Source: Fontisubflavum oceani
Lineage (GTDB): Bacteria > Pseudomonadota > Alphaproteobacteria > Rhodobacterales > Rhodobacteraceae
Length of the DNA: 64,000 nucleotides
Direction: 5' to 3'
NCBI RefSeq assembly: GCF_030407165.1
Contig: NZ_CP129111.1
Location: 2,852,001 to 2,916,000 of the forward strand
Part shown: positions 1 to 8,440 of the stretch, piece by piece
Layout: every line of letters begins with the position of its first letter
Position numbering within the stretch: the stretch's first letter is position 1
Made by a program: the position numbers and the translations under genes
Notes under the pieces: generated by a model
What the model saw: only the letters and a program-made list of their open reading frames with translations
Told to the model about the DNA's origin: nothing
Databases searched by the model: none

Positions 1-286
1 CATCTATGCCAATCGCGCGGCAGAACTCGGGTTGATCAACAAATCCGTGCATTCAGAAGCTCTGGAACAAGAAACGATGGAGCTGGCCGAAACGATCGCC
101 AGCAAGCTGGGCAGCGCCGTCCGGATCGGCAAACGCGCGTTTTATGAGCAAATCGAGCAACCCATCGCCTCGGCCTATGCTCAAACCGGCGCGGTGATGG
201 TCGAAAACATGCTGGAAGACGACACCGCCGAAGGCATTGCCGCGTTTCTAGAAAAGCGCGACCCGGACTGGAAAGACACCCCCTAA
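1..286 (+). CDS. Enoyl-CoA hydratase/isomerase family protein, C-terminal part (5' end outside window)
   Basis: The reading frame is open from base 2 and ends in TAA at 284-286, so only about the last 94 residues are visible. They contain a glycine- and alanine-rich helix followed by the pattern 'AEGIAAFLEKRDPDW', which is typical of the C-terminal end of crotonase-fold proteins, where an 'EG..AFLEKR.P.W' segment closes the fold. Such enzymes hydrate or isomerise enoyl-CoA thioesters. The catalytic glutamates and the oxyanion hole lie upstream and cannot be seen, so the substrate is unknown. It is followed by 142 bases without a gene before the convergent carboxypeptidase gene. Confidence 0.75.
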   Translation, partial: IYANRAAELGLINKSVHSEALEQETMELAETIASKLGSAVRIGKRAFYEQIEQPIASAYAQTGAVMVENMLEDDTAEGIAAFLEKRDPDWKDTP

Positions 287-428
287 CCTATTCTAAGAAC
301 AGGGATAATGGATGGTGCCTCGGCCTGCCGTGCGCGGCTATCTGGCAGGGCGGACCAAATAGCGATCGAGCCCGTTTCGAGTTATCCTTTACCGATCTGA
401 AGCACCGAGACCTAGGCGACCTCCGTCT

Positions 429-1901
429 TCAGGCCCTGTAGATGGCCGTGAACTTGTCTTCCAGATAATCAAGAAGTGGCGCTTCGCTGATCTCTCCACC
501 AATGGCGTGCTCGATCGTCTCGCGTGGCGACCGAAGTCCGCCATATTGCTGCAAACGCTCTTTCAACCAGCCCGTCGCCGCGCGCAGATCCCCGCACGCC
601 AAATCCGTGTCCAGTTCCGGCAGATCACGCCGAAGCGCCGCGTGCAGGCATCCCGCATAGACATTGCCCAAAGAATAGGTCGGGAAATAGCCGATCAGGC
701 CCGCGGACCAATGCACATCCTGCAACATCCCGTTTGACGGCTTGTCCACCGCCACGCCGAAATCGGCCTCAAACCGGTCATTCCAGGCCGCCTCCAGATC
801 ACTGACCGCCAGATCGCCCGCCAAAAGCGCGCGCTCTAGGTCAAACCGCATCAGAATATGCAGATTATAATGCACCTCGTCCGCCTCGGTGCGGATATAT
901 CCCGGCTGCACCCGGTTCACAGCGGCATGAAATGCCTCTTCGCCGTCGACATTCAGCGCGCCGAACCGGTCGACCATTCGGCCATAGAGCCAGCCGGTGA
1001 AGGCTCGGCTCCGCGCCAGTTGGTTTTCGTAGATCCGGCTCTGGCTCTCATGCACGCCCATCGACACGCCCTGCCCCAGACTGGTCAGGCGGAACTCCGG
1101 CGCGATGTTTTGTTCATAAGTTGCGTGGCCGACCTCATGGATTGTCGAATAGAGGCAGCCAAAGGGCTCACGCTCATCCACCCGCGTGGTGATCCGCACA
1201 TCGGCGGCACTGCCTGAACTGAACGGATGCACTGCCTCGTCGATCCGGCCATGGTTGAAATCATAGCCAAAGGCCGCGGCCAATTCATGGGTCAGGGCAA
1301 GCTGCTGCTCTTTCGAGAACACCCCTTCAAGCGGCACCGGATCATAGCCGCTCTCAGCCACCGCGGCTCTTAATGCCACCAAGCGCGGCCGAAGCGCGCC
1401 AAACATCTCCTCCAACGCCGCGCCGCTCATCCCCGGCTCGTAATCCTGGAGCAGCGCGTCATACGCATCGCCATCGCCCGAAAGCGCCGCCGCCTCTTCC
1501 TGACGAAGCGTCAAGATCTCACGCAGCACCGGCAAAAACGACGCTACGTCTTCCTTGGCCCGAGCCTCGGCCCACACGCCATGGGCCAGCGCCGTGGCTC
1601 GAACGATGGCCGCCGATAGGTCCGCCGGCACTTTCGCCGCCCGGTCATACGCGCGGCGGATCAACCGGATCTGCGCCACATCCGCCTCTGTCTCTGGTTT
1701 GGCCGTCGCCAACCAATCGGCGACCCGCGCATCGACCCGACGGCTGTGCAGCACCCCCTCCAACGCGGCCAGTTCCTCGCCGCGCTGCGCAACTGCGCCC
1801 TCGGGCATCATAGTTTCCTGGTCCCAACTCAGCCGCCCCATGACTTGCGCCAAAGCTTCCGTCTGACGTTGAAACGCCGTGAGATCGTCCATCGCGCTCA
1901 T
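429..1901 (-). CDS. Carboxypeptidase M32 (thermostable carboxypeptidase Taq family)
   Basis: A 490-residue cytoplasmic zinc metallocarboxypeptidase that removes C-terminal residues from peptides. All family motifs are visible: HPF (225-227), DVRIT (234-238), the zinc motif HEVGH (255-259), HES (284-286) and IRTEADE (336-342). No signal peptide is present. The chosen ATG at 1901 overlaps the stop of the upstream heme A synthase gene as ATGA, which implies translational coupling; the frame stays open upstream of this ATG, but those extra residues would lie inside ctaA and have no family counterpart. The length matches the family norm of about 490-500. The peptide substrates cannot be inferred. 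Confidence 0.93.
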   Translation of the reverse strand: MSAMDDLTAFQRQTEALAQVMGRLSWDQETMMPEGAVAQRGEELAALEGVLHSRRVDARVADWLATAKPETEADVAQIRLIRRAYDRAAKVPADLSAAIVRATALAHGVWAEARAKEDVASFLPVLREILTLRQEEAAALSGDGDAYDALLQDYEPGMSGAALEEMFGALRPRLVALRAAVAESGYDPVPLEGVFSKEQQLALTHELAAAFGYDFNHGRIDEAVHPFSSGSAADVRITTRVDEREPFGCLYSTIHEVGHATYEQNIAPEFRLTSLGQGVSMGVHESQSRIYENQLARSRAFTGWLYGRMVDRFGALNVDGEEAFHAAVNRVQPGYIRTEADEVHYNLHILMRFDLERALLAGDLAVSDLEAAWNDRFEADFGVAVDKPSNGMLQDVHWSAGLIGYFPTYSLGNVYAGCLHAALRRDLPELDTDLACGDLRAATGWLKERLQQYGGLRSPRETIEHAIGGEISEAPLLDYLEDKFTAIYRA

Positions 1902-3034
1902 GCGCCTGCTCCTCGAACCGATTGCGGCAAGGGGTACAAGCTGAGGAACCGGGCGCGCAGCACCAGAACCACCAACACGACCGCGCCGAACTGATGCAAA
2001 ATCGCCAAATACCAAGGTGACGAATGCATGACCGTAATGATGCCCAACACCATCTGCCCCAACAGCATCACCGCCACCCAATCAAACGCCCGCTTGGTCG
2101 CGACAAGGGCCGAACGACGCGCCATCCACCAAACCGCGACACCAAAGATGAACAGCAGATAGCCGACGATCCGGTGGAAAAACTGCACCGTCCCGTCATT
2201 CTCAAACAGGTTCCGCCAAACCGGCTCCAACACCCACATATCCGGCGGTGTGAAGCCGCCGGCCATCAGTGGCCAGTCAATGAAATTCCGCCCCGCATCG
2301 ATCCCCGCGACCAAGGCCCCGATGAGGATTTGCAGAAAGGTCAGATGCAAGACCCCGGTCGCCATCCCCTTCAACCGCTTATCGCCCGAGCGCCGCGCCT
2401 GCATCAGCGCCGCTTCGTCCCGACCAAGCGCCATCACATACCAAGCGATCAGCGCCAGGATCAGGAACGCCAAGCCCAGATGGATCGCCAACCGATAAGA
2501 CGCCACGTCCAGCATCCCGGCTTCCAAGCCTGACGACACCATCCACCAGCCAATCGCGCCTTGCAGCCCGCCAAGCGCCCCCAAGAGCAGCAGCCGCCCG
2601 GTCCACCCCGTCGGCACATTCCGCGTCGCCAAAAGCCCAACAAATCCAAGCGCCCAAACCAGGCCAATCACCCGGCCCAACTGCCGATGACCCCATTCCC
2701 ACCAATAGATCACCTTGAACTCGGCCAGGCTCATCCCCTGGTTCTGCAACTGATACTCCGGGATCGCCCGATAGGCCTCGAACTCCGCGTCCCAGGCCTC
2801 TGCACTCAATGGCGGGATCGCGCCCGACAGCGGCGCCCATTCGGTGATCGAAAGCCCACTATCGGTCAGCCGGGTCAGCCCGCCCACCGCGATCATCACC
2901 ACCACCAGCGCAAAAAGCACCATCAGCCAGGCCCGGACCAACGCCCGCCCGCGCCCACGCCCGCCGCTCACGCCGCCCGGTGTCGCCGCCGGTTTCTGCG
3001 TCTCGCTCACCTCTTCGAAAATACTGCGGCTCAT
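1898..3034 (-). CDS. ctaA: Heme A synthase (COX15/CtaA family)
   Basis: A 378-residue polytopic inner-membrane protein that oxidises heme O to heme A for aa3-type cytochrome c oxidase. After a basic, glycine-rich N-terminus, about eight hydrophobic segments are visible, starting with 'AWLMVLFALVVVMIAVGG'. The family signature 'GGLTRLTDSGLSITEW' follows the first segment, and conserved heme-ligand histidines lie in 'WEWGHRQLGR', 'AIHLGLAF', 'FFHRIVGY' and 'ILHQFGA'. This is the alphaproteobacterial COX15-like type rather than the shorter Bacillus CtaA. It overlaps the M32 carboxypeptidase by 4 bases; no functional link between the two is evident. Confidence 0.95.
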   Translation of the reverse strand: MSRSIFEEVSETQKPAATPGGVSGGRGRGRALVRAWLMVLFALVVVMIAVGGLTRLTDSGLSITEWAPLSGAIPPLSAEAWDAEFEAYRAIPEYQLQNQGMSLAEFKVIYWWEWGHRQLGRVIGLVWALGFVGLLATRNVPTGWTGRLLLLGALGGLQGAIGWWMVSSGLEAGMLDVASYRLAIHLGLAFLILALIAWYVMALGRDEAALMQARRSGDKRLKGMATGVLHLTFLQILIGALVAGIDAGRNFIDWPLMAGGFTPPDMWVLEPVWRNLFENDGTVQFFHRIVGYLLFIFGVAVWWMARRSALVATKRAFDWVAVMLLGQMVLGIITVMHSSPWYLAILHQFGAVVLVVLVLRARFLSLYPLPQSVRGAGA

Positions 3035-3128
3035 GCCTTGCGCCTCACCCTCTCACATCTTGCCGACAGAGCTATCCCAAGCCCCAATCGCCTTCAAGCA
3101 AACGCGGCACCCTGTCACGGCCCTTGGG

Positions 3129-3161
3129 CTTCTCTGCTTCCCAAATATCCCCGCCGGAGGC
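3129..3161. repeat. 33-base dispersed repeat, copy 1
   Basis: This 33-base segment recurs at 54496-54528 in the same orientation with only two adjacent differences (CC here, AG there). The shared core is AAATATCCCCGCCGGAGGC. Here it lies in the 246-base gap between ctaA and trmJ, about 120 bases beyond the trmJ stop codon. I recall similar GCCGGAGG-containing intergenic repeats from roseobacter genomes, but that is memory and not a search result. Confidence 0.6.
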
Positions 3162-3225
3162 TCCCGAACTCAGCCAGGCCGCGCAATGCCCGGCGGCCTC
3201 TCTCCACGTCCCTCAAAGCCCATAA

Positions 3226-3263
3226 GCAGGCGCAGCCTGCGACCGCCGCCGGGCCAGGGCCCG
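3226..3263 (-). terminator. Stem-loops downstream of trmJ
   Basis: Two compact inverted repeats lie 18-55 bases beyond the trmJ stop: GCAGGC-GCA-GCCTGC (3226-3240) and CGGGCC-AG-GGCCCG (3250-3263). Neither is followed by a run of U, so if they end trmJ transcription they would not be classical intrinsic terminators. They may instead belong to the dispersed element that includes the 33-base repeat at 3129. Confidence 0.35.
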
Positions 3264-3280
3264 TCGGGCGCGCATCACGG

Positions 3281-4018
3281 CTAATCCCGCCGCTTCTCCG
3301 CCCACCGCACCATTTGCCGCATCACACCGTGGAAAATCTGCACATCCGCCCGGGTCAACGGCAGCCGCCCCCAAAGATTGCGCAGATTGACCTTCATCCC
3401 CTCGGCCTTGGTCGAGGGAAAGAAAAACCCCGCCTCCTCCAGCCGCTCCTCGAAATGATCGCCCAGCTTCTCAAGCTCCAACCCGCTGGCAAACTCGGTC
3501 CCCGCCATCTCCATCACCTCAGGCGCCACATCCACGCCCTGCCGCCGCCATTCATAGGCGGTCAAGAGCACACATTGCGCCAGGTTGAGCGAGGGGAACT
3601 CCGGGTTCACCGGTACGGAAATCGTGGCATTGGCCAGAACGATATCTTCATTCTCCAACCCCGCCCGCTCCGGCCCGAAGAGCACGCCGACCTTGCCGCC
3701 CTCGGCCTGGATCGCCCGGGCCTGCTCCATGGCGCGCTCCGGCGTCACAATCGGCTTGGTCAAGCCTCGCGCCCGCGCCGTGGTGGCAAAGACATACGTG
3801 CAGTCGCGGATCGCCTCCGGCACGCTCTGGCAAAGCCCCGCCTGATCCAAGAGCCGCCCGGCCCCACTCGCCAGCGCGACGGCGCGTTCATTCGGCCAGC
3901 CATCGCGCGGGCCAACCACCCGCATCTGATCAAGGCCGAAATTCCACATCGCGCGTGCGGCGGCACCGATATTCTCGCCCATCTGCGGGCGGACCAAAAT
4001 GAAAACAGGCTGGGTCAT
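3281..4018 (-). CDS. trmJ: tRNA (cytidine/uridine-2'-O-)-methyltransferase TrmJ
   Basis: A 245-residue SPOUT-superfamily RNA methyltransferase. The N-terminus 'FILVRPQMGENIGAAARA' is the classic start of the TrmH/TrmJ domain, with the conserved Arg and Asn-Ile-Gly. The SAM-binding trefoil-knot region is seen as 'VGVLFGPERAGLENEDI' followed by 'VPVNPEFPSLNLAQCVLL'. Family members methylate the ribose at position 32 of tRNA anticodon loops using SAM, and the C-terminal ~80 residues form the TrmJ-specific helical extension. It is transcribed leftward and is divergent from the thiamine-phosphate synthase-like gene, with about 100 bases between the two starts. Confidence 0.92.
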   Translation of the reverse strand: MTQPVFILVRPQMGENIGAAARAMWNFGLDQMRVVGPRDGWPNERAVALASGAGRLLDQAGLCQSVPEAIRDCTYVFATTARARGLTKPIVTPERAMEQARAIQAEGGKVGVLFGPERAGLENEDIVLANATISVPVNPEFPSLNLAQCVLLTAYEWRRQGVDVAPEVMEMAGTEFASGLELEKLGDHFEERLEEAGFFFPSTKAEGMKVNLRNLWGRLPLTRADVQIFHGVMRQMVRWAEKRRD

Positions 4019-4119
4019 GGCGCTCGTCTAGTGCGGCCCCACCGGCCATGCAATCCCCCCATTGTTCGCGTCGCCCCCGCGCGCTATCACCCCGCAACGC
4101 GACGCCCGAGGACGCCCCC

Positions 4120-4734
4120 ATGACCGAGACCCCGCAACTCTATCTGATCACGCCCCCAGCTTTCGAGCCGGAGGTTTTCGCGCCGCGCTTGGCCTCGGTC
4201 CTCGACCGGTTCGAGATCGCCTGCCTCCGCCTGACCCTGGCAAGCCATGACGAAACTCTAGTCGCTCGCGCCGCCGATGCGCTTCGCGAGGTGGCTCATG
4301 CCCGCGATGTACCGATTGTGATCACCGCCCATCTGCAACTGGTCCAAACTTTGGGCCTCGATGGCGTGCATCTGACCGATGCCGCACGGTCGGTGCGTAA
4401 GACCCGGAAAGAGCTCGGCGACGACCCGATTGTTGGCGCGTTTTGCAGCACCTCCTCCCATGACGGCATGTCGGCGGGCGAAGCTGGCGCGGATTACATC
4501 GCCTTTGGTCCCGTTGGCGACAGCGCCCTGGGCGATGGCAGCAAGGCTGAGAAGGATCTGTTCGCCTGGTGGTCGGAAATGATCGAATTGCCCGTGGTCG
4601 CCGAAGGCGCTTTGGACACCGATCTGATCGAAACTCTCGCGCCCGTCACCGATTTCTTCGCCATCGGTGAGGAGATCTGGCGCGAAGAGGATGCCAGTGC
4701 CGCGCTTACCCGTTTGACAGCGCCGCTTCGCTGA
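4120..4734 (+). CDS. thiE: Thiamine phosphate synthase family protein
   Basis: A 204-residue TIM-barrel protein. 'LYLITPP' at the N-terminus, 'LGLDGVHLTD' in the middle and 'GADYIAFGPVGDS' near the phosphate-binding end follow the ThiE/TenI pattern. ThiE joins the pyrimidine and thiazole phosphates to give thiamine phosphate; TenI relatives act on the thiazole tautomer, and sequence alone does not separate the two well here. The ATG at 4120 is chosen because the family begins a few residues before LYLIT; the open frame extends upstream without family resemblance. The last 29 bases overlap the 3' end of the convergent olsA gene. Confidence 0.75.
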   Translation: MTETPQLYLITPPAFEPEVFAPRLASVLDRFEIACLRLTLASHDETLVARAADALREVAHARDVPIVITAHLQLVQTLGLDGVHLTDAARSVRKTRKELGDDPIVGAFCSTSSHDGMSAGEAGADYIAFGPVGDSALGDGSKAEKDLFAWWSEMIELPVVAEGALDTDLIETLAPVTDFFAIGEEIWREEDASAALTRLTAPLR

Positions 4735-5540
4735 CCCCCGACCGCACGGCCATCTCGCAGGCTCGTGCCAAAGCTTTGCGATCTGAAAAATCGGCCACAT
4801 GCAGCGGCGGATAATAGGTCACATACACTGCACCATGGCGTGGCGTGGCGAGGATCTGCAGCAGGTTGTCCCCGAACTCCATATCGCCCCACCAGCCGTA
4901 GTACCGCGCCTCCGCTCCTGCCGGCGCAGCATAGCGCAGAGATACCGGCTGCACTTGCAAGACGTCCCGCAACCGATCTGTGAAGAACGCCGAGAAAAGC
5001 GTTGATTTAAAATCCAAAACGCGCTGCCCGTCGGTCGATGTTCCCTCTGGAAAGAACAGCAGCTTGTGGCCCGCGATCAAGCGATCCTCAAACACGGCCT
5101 GCTGCGTCCGGGCATCACCGCGCCGCCGATTGATGAACACCGTTCCCGTGCCCCGCGCCAGCCAACCAATCCCTCCCCAGCCCCGCACTTCGGCTTTCGC
5201 CACGAAATACAGCCGTTTGCAGGCATTCAGCACAAAAATGTCGAGCCAACTGACATGGTTCGACACATAGGCCCCCGGCCCGGTCATCGGCTGACCGCTG
5301 ACATGCCGTGGCAAGCCAACCAACCAGCAGGCCCAGATACAGACAAACTGCGTGATATACGGCGTGACCGGTCGGGTCAGTCCAAAGAGCCAGCGCTCAG
5401 GCACCCGCAGCAAGAGGAGCAACGGAAAACAGATAGCCAAAAGCAGCAGAAGCGGCGCGCCCCGGCGCGCCACGCGCAACCACTCACGCGCGCCCAATGC
5501 GCGCGGCGGTGGCGGCGGGGCCTCGCCATACCAGGTGCTC
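4706..5540 (-). CDS. olsA: Lysophospholipid acyltransferase family protein, probable OlsA
   Basis: A PlsC-type acyltransferase of about 278 residues with a GTG start (codon 5540-5542, sharing GTGA with the stop of the upstream gene). A hydrophobic stretch near residues 31-45 should anchor it in the inner membrane. The acyltransferase motifs are NHVSWLD (95-101, the HxxxxD catalytic pair) and FPEGTS (164-169). Because it is translationally coupled to an OlsB-like N-acyltransferase, the likely reaction is O-acylation of lyso-ornithine lipid to ornithine lipid; acylation of lysophosphatidate is the alternative. Its 3' end overlaps the convergent thiE-like gene by 29 bases. Confidence 0.85.
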
Positions 5541-6312
5541 ACGCCGATGCGCCTTTTTGGTAGATCGCCCGATGCCGGTCAGACATCCGCGCCGTGTCCA
5601 TAATCAAACAGACATCGACACAATTGAAGGGCCGGTCGATAAACGCACCGTCGCCCACAAACCCGCCAAGCCGCAAGTAGGCTTTGATCAAAGACGGGAT
5701 CGCGCGCGTGGCCGCAGGGCGATCCAGTTGATCCTCTGGCACCAAATCCATGCGCAGAAACGCTTCGGCCCGGGCTCGAACACGGATATCGGTCGGTGCC
5801 AGGTGGCGATGATGCAAAAACGAAAGCGGTTGCGCCAAGGGTGCGATATCAGTGCCGTGGAATGACGCGACCCCAAACATCACCTCGATCTCGCGCGCCG
5901 ATACATAAGCCGCCAATCCGTTCCAAAGATGCATCATCGCGCTGCCGCCGCGATACTCGGCATGCAAACAAGATCGGCCCAACTCCAACAACCGACGACC
6001 CGATCTCTTCAGCACCTGCAAATCATACTCATCTTCGGTATAGAATTGCCCGGCGGCCCGGGCCTGCGCATCGCCCATCAACCGATACACACCGACAACC
6101 TGATCACCCGCCGCACGGCGATGATCCAGCAACATCAGATGATCGAAATACGGATCGAACCGGTCCTGCTCCAACCGAGCCTGATGATCGACAAGCGGGC
6201 CATCGCCGCCCAATTCGCCCACAAACACCTCGTATCGCAAGCGTTGCGCGGCCCGAAGATCCTCCGCATCGGTCGCCAAACGCACCTCGAAATGACCGTC
6301 ATCGATTTGCAT
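5539..6312 (-). CDS. olsB: L-ornithine N-alpha-acyltransferase, OlsB-like GNAT protein
   Basis: A 257-residue GNAT-fold protein of the 'hemolysin-like' OlsB family. The N-terminal 'FEVRLATDAEDLRAAQRLRYEVF' region and the central 'LLELGRSCLHAEYRGG' acyl-donor segment are characteristic. OlsB moves a 3-hydroxyacyl chain from acyl carrier protein to ornithine, giving lyso-ornithine lipid, which OlsA then esterifies. The gene overlaps olsA by 4 bases, so both steps are encoded together. Ornithine lipids are phosphorus-free membrane lipids, common in marine Rhodobacteraceae. About 150 bases upstream separate it from DUF3553 and should hold its promoter; no recognised operator is visible there. Confidence 0.87.
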   Translation of the reverse strand: MQIDDGHFEVRLATDAEDLRAAQRLRYEVFVGELGGDGPLVDHQARLEQDRFDPYFDHLMLLDHRRAAGDQVVGVYRLMGDAQARAAGQFYTEDEYDLQVLKRSGRRLLELGRSCLHAEYRGGSAMMHLWNGLAAYVSAREIEVMFGVASFHGTDIAPLAQPLSFLHHRHLAPTDIRVRARAEAFLRMDLVPEDQLDRPAATRAIPSLIKAYLRLGGFVGDGAFIDRPFNCVDVCLIMDTARMSDRHRAIYQKGASA

Positions 6313-6460
6313 ATGCGTCCTCAGCCCTCGTCTCGCGCGGGTTTACCAAAGCCGCCTGCGAACGCAAGCATGCGCCCAGTCGGCACTTTGCCGCCGACCC
6401 CTGACATGTTAGGGTTTGGTTAACCATCCGGTTTTTACTGTAACGATTATCGCTCGAGCT

Positions 6461-6646
6461 TTACGAGAGGACGTCTATGATCAGCCCAACGCGCGTGCCG
6501 TCCATGACAACCTTTCCGGTATGCTCGAAATTCACAGTGATTTTGCCCCCGATATTTGACTGCACCTGCCCGCGCCCCCAATCGGACCGATCCGGGTGGC
6601 GGACAATCATACCCGGCTCCAAAATCGCATTTAGATCATCCGACAT
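6461..6646 (-). CDS. DUF3553 domain-containing protein
   Basis: A 61-residue protein with 'LEPGMIVRHPDRSDWGRGQVQS' and 'KITVNFEHTGKVVMDG' blocks, matching the small DUF3553 family found widely in Rhodobacterales. The pattern suggests a small beta-barrel, possibly nucleic-acid binding, but no function is established to my knowledge. The frame is open further upstream, but the ATG at 6646 gives the family's usual start and length. Its start codon lies only 15 bases from the divergent chpT start, so the two promoters must overlap the opposite coding regions. Confidence 0.8.
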   Translation of the reverse strand: MSDDLNAILEPGMIVRHPDRSDWGRGQVQSNIGGKITVNFEHTGKVVMDGTRVGLIIDVLS

Positions 6647-6661
6647 GTAGAGGCTCCGCAA

Positions 6662-7273
6662 ATGGAGGACAGACCGATTTTTCCGCCCGAAGATGTGGCC
6701 GCGCTGGTTGGCTCGCGACTTTGCCATGATCTCGTGAACCCGCTTGGCGCCATTGGCAACGGCGTCGAGCTCCTAGGTATGACCGGCAGCACCGATGGCC
6801 CAGAGATGGCGCTGATCACGGATGCGGTCAAGGATGCCCTGGCCCGCATTCGATTTTTTCGGATCGCGTTTGGGGCGGCCTGCGCCGACCAAACGATCAG
6901 CCGCCGGGAAATCGATGACATCCTGTCTGGCCTGCACGCCACCGGGCGGCTGCGTGTCACGTGGACGCCGACTGAGGCAATGCCACGGCTGGACGTCAAA
7001 CTCGCGTTTTTGATGCTGAACTGTGCCGAGACTGCCTTGCCGATGGGGGGCGACATCACCGTTACGCTAGGTGAGACGGGGCTGCATGTCACCGCCGAAG
7101 GGCCAAGGCTCACCGCAGACCGCGCGCTTTGGCAACTCTTAGAGCATCCATCGGAAACGGCGGATGTCCGCCCTGCGGAGGTGCAATTTCTTCTCCTGAG
7201 GGATACGGCCTTTGCCATCGGGCGCGGCCCGCGGGTGCGCGTCGGCGAGACCGGGCTCGACATCCAGGTCTAA
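6662..7273 (+). CDS. chpT: Histidine phosphotransferase ChpT
   Basis: A 203-residue phosphotransferase that carries phosphate from the hybrid kinase CckA to CtrA and CpdR in the alphaproteobacterial cell-cycle and motility phosphorelay. The dimerisation helix contains the phospho-accepting residue His22 in 'GSRLCHDLVNPLGAIGNG'. A degenerate, ATP-less kinase-like domain follows ('LAFLMLNCAETALPMGG' and 'GPRLTADRALWQLLE'). In Rhodobacteraceae this system usually governs flagella, gene transfer agents and quorum-sensing outputs rather than viability. It is divergent from DUF3553 and its stop codon overlaps that of the gamma carbonic anhydrase gene by 4 bases. Confidence 0.9.
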   Translation: MEDRPIFPPEDVAALVGSRLCHDLVNPLGAIGNGVELLGMTGSTDGPEMALITDAVKDALARIRFFRIAFGAACADQTISRREIDDILSGLHATGRLRVTWTPTEAMPRLDVKLAFLMLNCAETALPMGGDITVTLGETGLHVTAEGPRLTADRALWQLLEHPSETADVRPAEVQFLLLRDTAFAIGRGPRVRVGETGLDIQV

Positions 7274-7791
7274 GACAGCGGCACCAACCCGGCCCGGAAC
7301 CGCCGCATATTCTGTCGGTAATGCTCGGCTGAGGCCAAAAGCCCTGCCGTCGCCGCCTCGTCAAGCGCCCGTACCACCTTGCCTGGTGCGCCCATCACCA
7401 AGCTGCCATCAGGGATCTCTTTGCCCTCGGTCACCAAGGCCCCAGCACCGACCAAACAGCCGCGCCCGATCTTGGCGCCATTCAAAACCGTAGCCCCCAT
7501 CCCGATCAGCGACCCATCGCCAATTGTGCAGCCATGTAGCATCGCCTTATGACCAATCGTGCAATCCGCCCCGATGGTCAGAGGACAACCCGGATCGGTA
7601 TGAAAAACGCAGTTCTCCTGCACGTTCGAGCCCGCACCGATCCGGATTTCCTCGTTATCCCCGCGGATCGTGCAACCAAACCAGACACTCGCGCCGGCTT
7701 CGAGCACGACCCGGCCAATCACATTCGCATCGGGCGCGACCCATGTATCCTCGGCAATTTCCGGGGCAATCCCGTCAAGCGCATAAATCAT
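7270..7791 (-). CDS. Gamma carbonic anhydrase family protein
   Basis: A 173-residue left-handed beta-helix protein with repeated hexapeptide turns, for example 'IRIGAGSNVQENCVFHTD' and 'LTIGADCTIGHKAMLHGC'. The histidines in these turns (FHTD, IGHKAMLHG) are in the positions of the three metal ligands of gamma carbonic anhydrases (YrdA/PaaY type). Some relatives act as acyltransferase-like or metal-binding proteins without proven anhydrase activity, so the catalytic role is an inference from family. It starts inside the last codons of gmk (4-base ATGA overlap), which implies coupled translation. Confidence 0.85.
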   Translation of the reverse strand: MIYALDGIAPEIAEDTWVAPDANVIGRVVLEAGASVWFGCTIRGDNEEIRIGAGSNVQENCVFHTDPGCPLTIGADCTIGHKAMLHGCTIGDGSLIGMGATVLNGAKIGRGCLVGAGALVTEGKEIPDGSLVMGAPGKVVRALDEAATAGLLASAEHYRQNMRRFRAGLVPLS

Positions 7792-8438
7792 CCCCGGCCC
7801 TCCTCGAACTGGTCATGCAACATCCGCACATGCCCTTGCAGACCAGGTTGCTGCGCCTGCTTCAACCGCTCCGCCTCGACAATCTGTTTCAGTTTCGCTT
7901 CGGTTGCGTCCAAGTCCTCGTTGATCAGCACGTAATCATAGCCATCCCAATGGCTGATCTCATCCCAGCTTTTCTGCATCCGTTTCGCGATGGTCTCGGC
8001 ATCGTCCTGCCCCCGCGCCTCCAATCGCCGTTTCAGCTCGGCTATCGAGGGCGGCAGAATGAAGATCGATAGGACATGATCGCGAAGCGCCGAGGTCTTG
8101 ATCTGCTGCGCCCCCTGCCAATCGATATCGAACAGCACGTCACGCCCCTCATCGATGGCCTCGGCCACCGGCGCCAAGGGGCTGCCATAGAAATTGCCGA
8201 AGACAAACGCGTGTTCCAGCATGGCGTTGTCAGCCACCAATTTCTTGAACGCCATTTCGCTCAGAAAATGATAATGCTGCCCATCGACCTCACCTGGGCG
8301 CGCAGGCCGCGTCGTCGCGGAGATCGAAAAACTCAAGCTCGGATCCCAGGCCATCAACCTACGCGCCAGGGTCGTTTTCCCGGCACCCGAGGGCGAGGAC
8401 AGGATGATCAGCAATCCACGGCGGGTTTGAAGCGGCAT
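7788..8438 (-). CDS. gmk: Guanylate kinase
   Basis: A 216-residue essential nucleotide kinase that converts GMP and ATP to GDP and ADP. The P-loop is PSGAGKTT (16-23), followed by the GMP-binding 'SISATTRPARPGEVDGQHYHF' and 'VFGNFYGSP' segments and the 'VLFDIDWQGAQQI' strand. All standard landmarks and the normal length are present. It is two bases downstream of yicC, a pairing seen across proteobacteria, and shares ATGA with the gamma carbonic anhydrase gene that follows. Confidence 0.96.
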   Translation of the reverse strand: MPLQTRRGLLIILSSPSGAGKTTLARRLMAWDPSLSFSISATTRPARPGEVDGQHYHFLSEMAFKKLVADNAMLEHAFVFGNFYGSPLAPVAEAIDEGRDVLFDIDWQGAQQIKTSALRDHVLSIFILPPSIAELKRRLEARGQDDAETIAKRMQKSWDEISHWDGYDYVLINEDLDATEAKLKQIVEAERLKQAQQPGLQGHVRMLHDQFEEGRG

Positions 8439-8440
8439 CT

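Noticed and set aside
6416..6430. TTAACC sequence upstream of olsB as a CtrA site
   Set aside because: Only a half site is present, with no second TTAA at seven bases.
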